From: Leptidea sinapis
Lineage: Eukaryota; Arthropoda; Insecta; Lepidoptera; Pieridae
Length of the DNA: 64,000 nucleotides
Direction of reading: 5' to 3'
Assembly: GCF_905404315.1 (NCBI RefSeq)
Contig: NC_066304.1
Coordinates: forward strand, 1,054,001-1,118,000
Shown here piece after piece: positions 45,718-55,847 of this stretch. Numbering within the stretch: position 1 is the stretch's first letter; the number at the start of each line of letters is the position of its first letter. Position numbers and translations under genes: made by a program. The notes beneath the pieces are model-generated. The model saw only the letters and a program-made list of their open reading frames with translations, was not told where the DNA came from and searched no databases.

Positions 45718-46219
45718 TGTTACGTGTTAGGGTTCGAAGGATTTGGACAGAAAGGCCTGCTGACTCTTTTGAAGACTTTATTCACTAGCACTAGGTCCAA
45801 CACAAAGCACTAGGTCCAAACAATCAGCACTAACGATGTCCTAGGTCGTAGCCAAGTCGTAGGTTCCACTGGTATGACTCATGATCACTAGTTTTCACTT
45901 CGTAGTCGCCTCGAAGGTAGCTCAAACTGAACTGAACTGATTTGCCTCCCTGTGGCTATTTATATGGACCGAGACGAGTCCCAGACCATTCCAGAAGTTT
46001 CTTTCTAGAACGTGATCGACCGGCTTGAATGATTCTAGAAAGTTCGTGCATATACCCGGTTTATACGAGAGACTATACTTTTATATAGTTCCACAGTAGT
46101 TCCTTTAACGCCATCTCGTATTGAGTAGGGGTTTCATGTTGTCTTTGATCTTTGACTGGATCTTTTACTGGTTAAAGCTAGATGGCGCTAGTTACTTTGT
46201 GCTTTGTGTCTACGTAACA
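45718..46219 (-). repeat. Gypsy LTR (5' LTR in element sense)
   Basis: 502 bp, the longer and apparently more complete LTR. It is close to its partner outside two indels; visible differences are scattered single bases. Confidence 0.92.
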
Positions 46220-49200
46220 ATATATACAGTAAGACATTTTTTGGATGGGTGAAATCTCGTGAGTTCGCGTCGCCGAAATCCTTATAGCAGTATATCTGTA
46301 ATTTTAAAGCTGACGTATTGTGCTTAGTGCAGTGTGCACAGAACAGAAAAAACTAGTAGAAGTGGCATCATTTCATTTTACTATGGGAACCGATGTCGCC
46401 AAACTCATACATTGTTCTATTAAACATGTAAAACACACACTTAATTCTGGCTTTATGATAGGCCTACATTCACAATCACGAAAAGACATAACTACAAATT
46501 TATTTACATCAATTTCGAACTTAATACAATTACGCTAATCTCATATTCTTATAGTGATTATGACCACCTCAGAATTTTTTCTTAAATTGCGAAAAATATA
46601 ATATAATAGAAACTCTGTAATCATAGATTTGACTTCAGTCAAAATACCAAGTGTTGTACGAAAATGAATAAACATATCGATAAGTTAGTGAAAACTAGAA
46701 ATGATATAGTCAGGGTTGATAAAGTTTACTACCGATAAAGTGCGTCGTAAGTTAAAATAATAATTAGCCAATATATTTTCTTAGGTATAATTTTATTTAA
46801 AAGGATAGACAATATTTAACTTAATTAAAAAAGCGTACACGAATAGTCTTGAAAAGTTACAATATCAATATTAAATTTACCTGGGAAGTAATACACATAA
46901 AACATAGTTTTTCTTTATAAGTATTCATCGTTATTCTGTATAAACCCAGGAGCCAATAAAACATGAGATTTTATAAACCGTTCTGCCATAAATACATACG
47001 TAATGCGCGTGCGGAATGAAAATTTCCAAAACAAGCAGTAACGAATGATTAATAAAAAAAGAAGCTATTATATAATTTTAGTAAAAAAAATTGTTTGTCT
47101 ATATTTAATCATTAACGCTTATTTAGTTTAACTGGAATCTTACACATATTTGTTTAATAATAATTCGTTGTACTTCAGAGACAATTAAAACTATTAATTT
47201 AAATTCATCGTAGTATCTCTTGTACACAATTACCACAACCATATTATAACATTTTGGTTACATACACCCTTATCGCATGATGCATAGAAAGAGCAATACT
47301 TGAATACAATCTATAAAGATAAAATTTATTTCGATAAAATTATATCGATATGTACATGCATGCATTTGCTGCGTAACAAGATATTTTAATTGTTTACATT
47401 AATTATTCTAACATAAGTAACATTGATTAAACGTAAAGTTAAATGAACCATACGTCGTAATATTATGGTTCATTTTTAATTGTATATTTTGCACTACACA
47501 TAAAAAATATTAATTGTATTTAAATCGGAAAATTATGATGATAGGAAATCCCTTCGTTGGACATATTTTTATTACAGATATGATTTCTACAGTCAAAAAG
47601 TGCACAATAAGGCATATTTGTAATTTTTAAAAGATAATTATGCTTCACTTGATATCAAATGACTGGTCTCACTTGAGCCTTGAGTAGGTACATTTGTACA
47701 CAATAGTGGCTACAGGGTAACGCCTACATGCCACTTCCACTAGTTTTTTCTGTTCCGTGGTGCTGTGCATATCTTTTAAGTGAAATTGATTGGATTCAGT
47801 GAAAACTTCAATATGTATACACTTTGCATTGTAGAAATGGTGTTTTTGTTTGATTAATATATTATTGAATATTAGTTATAAAAATAAATTTAAATTAATA
47901 ATATTATTGTTTTAAAACATAAGGTATGCTATTTCAAATTTATTTACTAAAAGTTTTAAGTTTTCACTTCTATCGGCAGTATCTACAACTGCAATTTTTT
48001 TTATTTACGTAATTCTGAAGAACGGTACTTCTTTTATTCCGGCCTCTTTCGTCACTCTTACCAGCCCGCGTAGCAAATTCACTGCGGTGCTGGCTCCAAG
48101 GTTACTGCGGTCCTCCTGCTAGATGACGAACGTAACAATGGAGACAGGGTAGTAGCGGTATAATCACATACGATTGGGTGACTGATCAGAAGAAGCTTCA
48201 GCAACCTGGCCTGTTATACGTATAAATTCGTTATCTAAGGTTTTAAATTCGTTGAATTCTGATGTGAGGATAGAACGACTTTAATACGAACATTCACCGA
48301 ATTTACGCAAGCATATTATTTATTCACATATAAAGAATTAAACAACAATAATAGAAATGTAAGTAACTGGAAACTAATAATAATCACAACGGGTAAATTA
48401 TCAATATCGAAGAAAGAGGGAAGTTGCAGCCAGATTAGTTCGGAAATAGCAAGACTTCACTCGGAATTGAATGGGCATTACTTTTCCTTGGAGAGACTAC
48501 CATATAAATGCTATTATGTTATGATGACCAGTTTAGTTTGAGCTCTGCGATAAGACTCGACAGCTAAAATATGTTTAGCCGGACAACAAGGCAGCCCTTT
48601 CATAAAAAAAAAAACAAAGTGTAAGTGTAGAAATTTATGTTAAGGTTGGCCAAATACTATTACTTACACATAATTACGATATACTTAGTATTAATAGAAT
48701 AACAGAAAAAGAATAAATGAATATATTATATTAAATCAAAAACTCTCTGTAGAATCAATAATTCAAGTGGTCCCTTACTAGTTACAAACAAGCAATTTTA
48801 ACCCAGTTCACAGTACAAACTGTGAAATATTAGAAAAGCCTTTGCAGCGAAAACTGGACACATAAATCAAATATATTCTGTTTCTGAGTGTAACGGAGTT
48901 AGCGCTGTTATACCTACGTAAATTATTTTAACAATCTCTAACATAATATGATTCTTTTTAATCATGAGTTTTTTAATAGTAATAATATAAAGTTAGATTT
49001 CTCTAAAAGTTTATTTTTGGCTTCTGGTACTTGATTTTCTGTTGATCAATGACTTTTTATATTTTTTTTGTAGTTTATAGTCAACAGAACAATTTTTCGT
49101 TTGCCATGAAATGCTTTTTACTTTTCTAAATTACCTTCTTTAGGAAGACTGGGCACTTTATTTTGTGAGAATCGAATGAAGGGGTTCCGACGCGTACTGG

Positions 49201-49250
49201 AATACATAAGTGATAAAAGAGATAGTTATAAGAGTAATGTATGAGTTAAG
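46220..49250. other. Long AT-rich stretch with no gene
   Basis: Only short chance ORFs. A 32-40-bp motif around CAGAAAAAACTAGT(A/G)GAAGTGGCAT occurs at 46,337-46,368 and inverted at 47,728-47,767. A GC-richer patch at 48,040-48,220 (CTTACCAGCCCGCGTAGCAA) is unassigned. The repeat at 48,419-48,520 is listed separately. Confidence 0.5.
48419..48520 (+). repeat. Dispersed repeat, second copy of 31.3-kb unit
   Basis: GGAAGTTGCAGCCAGATTAG, TTCGGAAATAGCAAGACTTC and GAATTGAATGGGCATTAC match 31,310-31,400. One frame reads ISSEIARLHSELNGHYFSLE. Unknown nature. Confidence 0.5.
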
Positions 49251-49254
49251 TGAA

Positions 49255-49665
49255 TTTAATAAGAATAATGTTAACACCACGAAAAAACAAACTTATAATG
49301 CCTACTACAGTTTGGCTGTGTCGAATTAGTAAGTCTTTTTGTGGCAGTGTATATTATTATGCTTTTTCAACAAGATCCCAGATTTTTTTTTAAAACAAAT
49401 CTATTACGAAATTCAAAAGAATTGTTAAAAAACGTTAGTGTGGTAAAGGTTATTATAACATAAGCCTTTCTTAGTTAAATAATTAATTTTATTGTACGTA
49501 TTACATTTTAACCATATTTTTTTATGAAAAAAAAATCCCGCTCAGTTTGTTGCGCCCCTTCTTCTCAGGTCTGCGGCATACTTTTTCGTATGGGTGGTAG
49601 TTTTTGACTTTCAATTTGTGATATCATATCCTGTTTTGAATAAAAATATTAGAATTTAAATGAAT
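49255..49665 (+). pseudogene. LINE 3' fragment, family of 39.9-42.5 kb
   Basis: Matches the last ~400 bp of the 39.9-kb LINE. Decayed coding (AATGTTAACACCACG, AAACTTATAATGCCTACTAC, AGTAAGTCTTTTTGTGGCAG, GTGTGGTAAAGGTTATTATA), then a 3' UTR with TTTGTTGCGCCCCTTCTTCT and GGGTGGTAGTTTTTGACTTT, ending near ATAAAAATATTAGAATTTAA. Frameshifts throughout. It is a 5'-truncated copy. Confidence 0.8.
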
Positions 49666-49669
49666 TACG

Positions 49670-49711
49670 GGTTCTTACCTTATATACCCGTTGGTATATA
49701 AGGTAAGAACC
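49670..49711. repeat. Perfect palindrome, 19-bp arms, 4-nt loop
   Basis: GGTTCTTACCTTATATACC (49,670-49,688), loop CGTT, then GGTATATAAGGTAAGAACC (49,693-49,711). There are no mismatches. It lies immediately after the LINE tail. Confidence 0.93.
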
Positions 49712-51230
49712 TATATGAGGCGTTCCTCATGATTGTTGCCTTTGACTTCATTGGTACCAGGTGAACATAAATATTGTGACGGTGATAGTTGTACGTTTCA
49801 TAATAGCAATGAAAATCAGTTGTTATCTTGACGACATGTTCCAGTACTTCATATAAGTTCACAGGATCATGCCACGCTTATTTATAAAAGTAACTACAGA
49901 GGTTTCTTTTCAAAATAGTTTTATCTTTTTACTTAAGGGGCCTTGAGTTTTGAAATATAACAGAACTCTTTTCTTTAATCTAGTTTTCCGCAGTTGTTTG
50001 CATAAAATTGAAACAATAAGTAAAGTAAGCTTTTAGGTGAAGGAAAAGCTGATAAAATCACTTTGAATAGGCAAAAAGCAGATTTTTGTTATTTGCGTTA
50101 CTGACAATGTATTAGCAACAAACTCAATATAGGTATTTATATAAATATTACAAAGAGGTAATACTTGTAAGTGTATACGTGTATGTTTGGATGTAAGAGG
50201 TAACTTGAACTTGTCAATCCGATTTACAAATTATTGTATTATATTTTTTAATTATGCAAATCAGAGCCCTTTGTAACTTTGAACATGTATCAGCACCTAT
50301 GCGACCTTTCTAATAGGGTTGACTATAGTTGAGGTCTCTTTTGCCTATTCTCGCCATATTCGAAGTGTGCGGGGATTCTGTCTAGGACTTCTATACCTGT
50401 AGCAGATACTTATATCAAGCCGCCCAATATGATCTGGCAGCGGTGCTCCCTGAGGTTATCTTTTTCCTCGTCCACTATAATTGTTATTAACATTAACAAC
50501 AACATATTATTTCATTTTATCGATGGAATCGTCAGAATGACTCTTTTGAGGTCGTCTTTTTCTGGAGTTGGGGAGCACATTTAACTCCAACTTAAATGTC
50601 AAGTTGCTGGTTTCACCAGCCCTAGCACCTAGGATGGGGATTTGGAATAGACAAGTTATATCCTATAATAATATTGTAAGCCGTAGCCGAAGTAAGAACT
50701 TCAAATACGTTTAATTCACCGCGAGTACACGCCTACTCTAATGATAAAATTCACTGAGTGCTCCTTCCATATTCATGAAGCGTGGCCGCGCATTTGGTAA
50801 TTGATAGCGATGGTCCACTGTCTCTTGATAGCACTATGAATATTGATGAGCTGTTAGTAGTTGTACGTTTACTAACATTATATTGTATTGTATTGTACGT
50901 TATGATACTATTGACATTAATTTATTAAGCCGTTTGGAAGCTAGAATGTCTGACGAGTCAGTTCAAATTTATACACAAGGATATAACAATATCCACTAAG
51001 ACTCAGTTTTTGAGAATGTAATTGAACCAACGATTTCAGTTAACTTTAAAAATTATAATAACAATTAATGCTATAACTCATTCTGTTATGTTTATATAGT
51101 TCTTGATATTATGGTTAGCGAAAACTAAAAAGGTAAAACAAATATGGTAATCGTTTTATTGGTTATATTGAAAGTTAACATTGTCTTTATAACGGTACAA
51201 CTCTCAATAGCGCTATTATTCAATAATAAG
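49712..51230. other. Non-coding, nothing recognised
   Basis: A GC-richer part at 50,290-50,640 has a minus frame reading DEEKDNLREHRCQIILGGLI, which I cannot assign. No supported gene. Confidence 0.35.
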
Positions 51231-51239
51231 ACTTAATAT

Positions 51240-51430
51240 ATCTCTGGTCTGGCGGACCCCATTTGTTGCATAGCAGTATGTTATCGCCATAGCGCGCTAG
51301 CGGAACGACGTACGCCGGACCAACTAGCTCGACCGACGATTCTCGTAAGCGCGATATAGCTGTACGCACGTAGCAAATAGCGTAGCGCTGCGCTTAACCG
51401 ACGTCAGTGCTCACCGTCGTTTGACCACTA
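51240..51430. other. CpG-rich island in AT-rich DNA
   Basis: Dense CG dinucleotides (ATAGCGCGCTAGCGGAACGA, CGTACGCCGGACC, AGCGTAGCGCTGCGC, CGACGTCAGTGC), unlike everything around it. No long frame and no TIRs seen. It abuts the MITE at 51,440. Confidence 0.5.
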
Positions 51431-51439
51431 AATGCAGCC

Positions 51440-51739
51440 TAACGGCCGTTTTATTTATTTATTGAAAACCCCAACAGCATAAACATTACAAATGAGTCTT
51501 AAAAAAATTCATGTACATATAATAACCAATAACCTATCTATCCTTTGTTTATCTTACTAGAGGTAGACAAATCTATCCTTTAACGCTTGCTTACATTTCA
51601 ATAACCTATTGACAGATAGCATTGGACTATAACTATATTGGACATAACTATGGATAGATAAGATCTTGTCATTAAACGGTGACAGCAATGTATCCGTAAG
51701 TTAAACTAAGGTTAGATAGGTTATTGAAAACGGCCGTTA
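51440..51739. mobile_element. MITE with AACGGCCGTT ends and split TIR
   Basis: The right end in reverse complement reads AACGGCCGTTTTCAATAACC, then TATCTAACC. The left end has AACGGCCGTT, then about 75 bp of other sequence, then CAATAACCTATCTATCC, so the left TIR is split. The inserted piece (TTATTTATTTATTG, CCAACAGCATAAACATTACA) resembles 31,000-31,050, a LINE-type tail. The first 10 bp match the MITEs at 26.4 and 30.1 kb but the interior does not, so it is a related but distinct family. Confidence 0.65.
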
Positions 51740-52237
51740 AAGTTCTTCGTTTTAACGTATTATTTGTATGTACTACAACAAAAATAATATATATATTTCA
51801 ATATATTGTAATAGATAACGATTTATTACTGTTGCGTGTACCCAAATATTGTAAAACTGCATTAATATGAGAAATAATAACGGGCTTACTTTTTAATTAT
51901 TCATTTGTCACTTAAACAACCAAGATAAAACCGACTTTATTGCTACTACAAAATATGTATACGGTGATAAAAATAAAACGTATCCATCATACATTGAACT
52001 CTTTTAATAATTCAGCACAACTTGTATCGGTTATCATAAATTAACAACATAACATGTACCGGTTTATACACAGCAGTTATCATTTGCACAATAACATTTT
52101 ATTACTTAATTCTTAGTTTCATCAAGATTATTCAGGCCTTTTTTGAGGATAGGATATACCAAAAGTCAAATATTTAAAATGGCGTAATTTATTTTCAGAT
52201 TTTCAGATAGTAATTAGACCAACTAACACGTTAAAAA
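51740..52237. other. AT-rich non-coding
   Basis: Nothing recognised. Confidence 0.4.
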
Positions 52238-52440
52238 AATAAACATAAGCAATATAAACAAAACGCTCGCCGCTTTAAACATCGAAATATAAGACCGCAT
52301 GTTCTACAACATTTATAAAATTCTGTTGTTAAATGGACGCTCTACGAAATCCAAGTTAGGAACTTTACAAGAAATATTAAGCGAAGTTCATATTTATTAT
52401 TAAATAAACGGCTAAAATCTTTGTAAACGTTTGTATTAGA
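52238..52440 (+). repeat. Dispersed ~200-bp repeat, copy 2 of 2
   Basis: Colinear with 9,142-9,345: ATAAACATAAGCAATA, CAAAACGCTCGCCGCTTTAA, CTGTTGTTAAATGGACGCTC, AACTTTACAAGA. Non-coding. Confidence 0.55.
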
Positions 52441-52526
52441 TACATTATGCATATAGTATATTAACGTGTCGACACAAGCAGAACATCCCTGATATTCCCT
52501 ATCTACTCCCTGATTGAACTTACAAT

Positions 52527-52735
52527 TCTGAGCGTCATGGCTTTGCACTCGTCACTTTGAGACATAATATGCTTCAGCCCAGTTTCACTAGCTACGGCGA
52601 CCTTCAAAGGTAAACACTGTAATTCTTGTACGTTTCTGCTTCTTGGCAGAAAATGGCGCCGGTGGCAGGAGGCCCACACTACAAGTGTGGGCCTTCGGGC
52701 ATCTTGTGCAAAGAAGCTTCTTTTTAAAATCTATT
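52527..52735 (+). repeat. SINE-like unit, decayed copy k with hairpin
   Basis: ATTCTGAGCG, CACTCGTCACTTTGAGACAT, TTTCACTAGCTACGGC, AAATGGCGCCG and TGTGCAAAGAAGC follow the family order. Where other copies have GTTGTGGTACCCATAATCT this one has a perfect 10-bp-arm hairpin, GGCCCACACT/AGTGTGGGCC (52,671-52,693), with loop ACA. Confidence 0.65.
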
Positions 52736-52739
52736 TATC

Positions 52740-53269
52740 CTGCTGATCTTTGAAACGTTTCGTTTCCACCGAGGCGGGAATACGATTATACCTATTGCAC
52801 CAATAGCACTTCAAGGTAAAGAAAACGTTAACGTATCAAAAGCTTTAGAGAAGTCAATTAAGAAATGACGTTCGTAGTCAAGTTCTACTCTGTGGATTCT
52901 GAAGCCTATTATATAGGATAACACTTGTCAGTCATCATGACACATCATTTAAACGCTAATATCTATCCTAATTTTGACACAGTCTAACATTTAAATAGAT
53001 TTTTTTATTTATGTTATGTTACATACAAATTTATTTGAAAGCATTGGTGAATTGACACCTGACTCCCAATCGCCTATTAAAGGGACGTTGAAAACTGTCG
53101 GATACATTAACTTAAATCATAGGTCAATTTAAATTATATTTTATTATAAGATGTACTAAAAATAAAATAAAAAAATTTCGTCTATATCAAAGATTGCATA
53201 TACATTTTTGTGGTTGAGACTTCCCATTAAGTTGTCTTAGGACACTGGTATTGGGAGATATATATAATA
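52740..53269. other. Non-coding, nothing recognised
   Basis: The plus strand near 52,815-52,880 weakly recalls LINE reverse-transcriptase DNA in reverse (AAAGCTTTAGAGAAGTCAAT), too short to call. Confidence 0.3.
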
Positions 53270-53662
53270 CTAGCTGACCCGGCAAACGTTGTTTTGTCAT
53301 ATAAATTATTTTTAGAGTTAAACCGTTTCCTGGACATTGCAACACTACTTTTTTTTCTGAAATTAAAGAATTTTTCTAAAATAAACGTAAATAAGCCTAA
53401 GTTACTCCTTATTACATAAGCTACCTGCCAATAAAAAAAAATGTAAAAGTAAAGTAAGTAAGTAAATAGTCCTGTAAAAGCCAATCAAAGTCGGTCCTGC
53501 CATTTCAGAGATAAGCCGGAACAAACAGACACCCAGACAGACAAAAATAGTAAAAAATGTTATTTTGGTATATACCGTATATATTATATTTATTTACATG
53601 CAGTAAAAAACGGTTATTTCATTTGCATAATCAGACACTCCAATTTTATTTATATGTATAGA
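53270..53662 (-). mobile_element. Non-autonomous Helitron-like element, 393 bp
   Basis: On the minus strand it begins TCTATACATATAAATAAAAT at 53,662, preceded by A, and ends CGGGTCAGCTAG at 53,270, followed by T. The subterminal hairpin region AACAACGTTTGCC matches the 27.9-kb element nearly exactly. It contains GACAGACAAAAATAG-type motifs. No protein is encoded. Confidence 0.8.
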
Positions 53663-54112
53663 TTAATATCAGTTCTTTCAATTAATTAAATTAAAATTAA
53701 TCCTTGCTCGTCTCATTGCTTTTTTATTCAATGAAGTAAAACACAGATTATTTAAAATATGTTGCTCCTTAATTTTATAGTACTTATAAGCAAATATATT
53801 AAATTAATAATATAATATTTTTATAGTACCTCATGTTGTAATCGTAACAAACTAATCGATCCTAACATTAAGGCTTTTTATAAAAGCTCTCCTTTCAACC
53901 GATTCTTATCTCCACAAATGGCCAATCTGTCACGGGATCCTCAAGACATTGATGGATATCCATCGGAGCCGTAAATGGATAGTTTCGAAGGCCTGATGTC
54001 AAGTAGGTAAGAGCCACTTTGGCGATGACGTGTTTTATTTATACACGTTCTATACTCCACTAATAATTGGGAAGTATCATACATACTTACAAGATACTAG
54101 ATCATAGACAAA
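53663..54112. other. AT-rich non-coding
   Basis: Nothing recognised. Confidence 0.4.
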
Positions 54113-54785
54113 CTAGCCGATACGGCAAACATTGTTTTGCCATATAAATTATTTTAACACTTGGAGTAAATTATATAATTATTGTCCAAGATTGTACAAG
54201 GTAGATAGGATACCCAGTTTGGATGGCGTTCAGCACAGCAGACCGCAGTAGGGAGACCTATATTTTATTTATTTTTATTTGAGTCGTTAAGAAAATCATT
54301 TATGGCATGGTAGCACTTTTCGAATAAAAAGTTTTTTAATATTTTGTTAAAGTTAATTTCATTGGCTAAGTTTCGAATTTTGTCTGTCAAATTATTAAAT
54401 ACTAGGTTTTATTTTGGGCAGCATTTATTAATTTTTAATATATTTAATTTGCAAATAATACACATACAAACTGCTGTGGTCAATACATTAACTACCAACT
54501 ATAGAACAATACTAAAACCATAGAACACAGGTCGAATTTTTAAAAATGCAAGAACAAATAAATACAAAGTTTCATGTCGTTATCTTCGATAATGACGAAC
54601 GTCCATACAATCTTCCAACCCTATTTAAACCCTTCCACGCCTTTAATTCCCGATAAAAGGTAGCCTATGTCCTTTCCAAAGCTCTTCTCTATTTCTATAC
54701 TAAATTTCATAAAAATCGGTTCAGTGGTTTAGGCGTGAAAAATAACAAACAAACTTGCGTTCTTATTTATAATATTAGTACTTTT
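54113..54785 (-). mobile_element. Decayed Helitron-like element with LINE piece inside
   Basis: The minus-strand 3' end is at 54,113: GGCAAAACAATGTTTGCCGT, then ATCGGCTAG, a mutated form of the ends at 28,182 and 53,270. The other end near 54,780 has TACTAATATTATAAATAAG, with CACTGAACCGATTTTTATGA inside it, motifs common at the 5' side of such elements. A LINE fragment occupies 54,255-54,425. The boundaries at the 5' side are uncertain. Confidence 0.55.
54255..54425 (-). pseudogene. LINE ORF2 extreme C-terminus
   Basis: The minus frame reads FNNLTDKIRNLANEINFNKI, then LKNFLFEKCYHAINDFLN, then a stop and an A-rich AAATAAAAATAAATAAAATA tail. This matches the family style of Jockey/CR1 ORF2 C-termini (compare FYNKIPENVQ...INEFLNDT at 42,170-42,290). 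It is a very short 5'-truncated copy lying inside the Helitron-like element. Confidence 0.65.
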
Positions 54786-54924
54786 ATAGACGTAAGGACT
54801 CGATGTATGCAGTCCTAATTTTGATTGTGGGAGGTTTTGTGTTTTTCGGGAAAACTACGAGGGTTTATTCTTCTTTGTTTGTATAATAGTGTAAACTTTT
54901 CACATATATTGCATATTTCGAAGA

Positions 54925-55400
54925 TATATCTAGTCGTGCCATAAATACTGAAACAAAGAAAAAAAATTGCTATTGAAATAACATTTATCACTTTTACAGT
55001 GTGTTAGTTTAATATATAAATATTAAACAATTTAAAATATTAAAAGCTTATACGAAGTGGTCTCCATTAGCTGCAATACAGTCCTTTAAACGTTGAGGCA
55101 AGTTATCAATAGAAGCACTCACTCTTTCCATGGGAAAATTCTTCACTGCCAATCGTACGCATTGTTTTAGGGACTCCAAATTATCATAGCAATTAGAGCA
55201 AGCCGTACTCTCAAAAACTGGCCATAAATCATAATCGAGCGGATTAAGATCGGATTAGAAGACTAGACGACGTGGCCGTCGGCCGCTGATGACTGGCATC
55301 TTCAGCTTCTGATGAAGTCCGAAACGTTCGTTACCAACCAAGACTGCGTAGACCGAGCTTTATGACTCGGCACCGAGTTTTGCTGGAAGGAGCATTCTTA
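54925..55400 (-). pseudogene. Mariner-family transposase C-terminal fragment
   Basis: On the minus strand from about 55,390: QQNSVPSHKARSTQSWLV, then DFIRS, a damaged stretch, DLNPLDYDLWPVFESTACS, and LKQCVRLAVKNFPMERVSAS, ending RLKDCIAANGDHFV near 55,047. The PLDY motif supplies the third acidic residue typical of mariner relatives with a terminal Asp. QQNS stands where QQDS is usual, so the second catalytic Asp is changed. A candidate terminal repeat, CGTGCCATAAATACTGAAAC, lies near 54,934. The N-terminal half is missing. Confidence 0.75.
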
Positions 55401-55720
55401 ACGTAACACGAGTTGGTTTTTAATATTATGTCGAAGGAAGTTATATTATTCAAACATAAGGTTAAATAAAGTGTTTTATTTATTTGATTTTTTCATAACA
55501 TTTATTCATGTTTTTTTTTAGTTTATTTAATTGCTATTAATTCTATTATTTTCTAATAGTCGAGATGGATACTAATTACATATTAATAGATTATTTAAAT
55601 AAGTTAATTCCACTGCGCAAACTTCATTAATTTATTCAATTGTCTAATCCATGATTTCCTTTAGTTCAATAAATTCTATGTCATTTTGCAATAATACCTA
55701 CGTAACACTGAAAATTTTTA
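55401..55720. other. AT-rich non-coding
   Basis: Nothing recognised. Confidence 0.4.
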
Positions 55721-55721
55721 G

Positions 55722-55846
55722 AAAATGAAAAACGGCACAATGTAGAAAGTTGGCAATACTTTTATTGTTTAGTTATCTCCATTCCACTCTACACATCGCC
55801 GCATTCGATGGAACCACTGAGAAAAGCAGTGGGCCCATTTTTCCTT
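55722..55846 (-). pseudogene. Possible transposase C-terminal scrap
   Basis: The minus frame reads KEKWAHCFSQWFHRMRRCVE, then WNGDN and a stop. It resembles the last residues of some Tc1/mariner-type transposases (W...R..RCVE..GDYFE). It is short, so the call is tentative. Confidence 0.35.
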
Positions 55847-55847
55847 A

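Larger units (their letters stand above)
42659..46219 (-). mobile_element. Ty3/Gypsy LTR retrotransposon, gag-less deletion copy
   Basis: 3.56 kb. LTRs at 42,659-43,120 and 45,718-46,219 begin TGTTACGTG and end CGTAACA. Flanks are ATAT on both sides, a 4-bp target duplication. On the minus strand: LTR, primer site, short leader (45,276-45,697), partial pol, polypurine tract, LTR. The gap between leader and reverse transcriptase is only ~440 bp, so gag and protease are deleted, as is the integrase catalytic core. No envelope-like ORF. Autonomous elements of this type are usually 5 kb or more. Confidence 0.93.

Noticed and set aside
42659..46219. Endogenous retrovirus with envelope
   Set aside because: No envelope-like frame lies between the integrase C-terminus and the 3' LTR, so it is annotated as a plain Gypsy-type retrotransposon.
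52815..52900. LINE reverse-transcriptase remnant on the minus strand
   Set aside because: Only a short resemblance to the KAFD region in reverse; too little to support a call.
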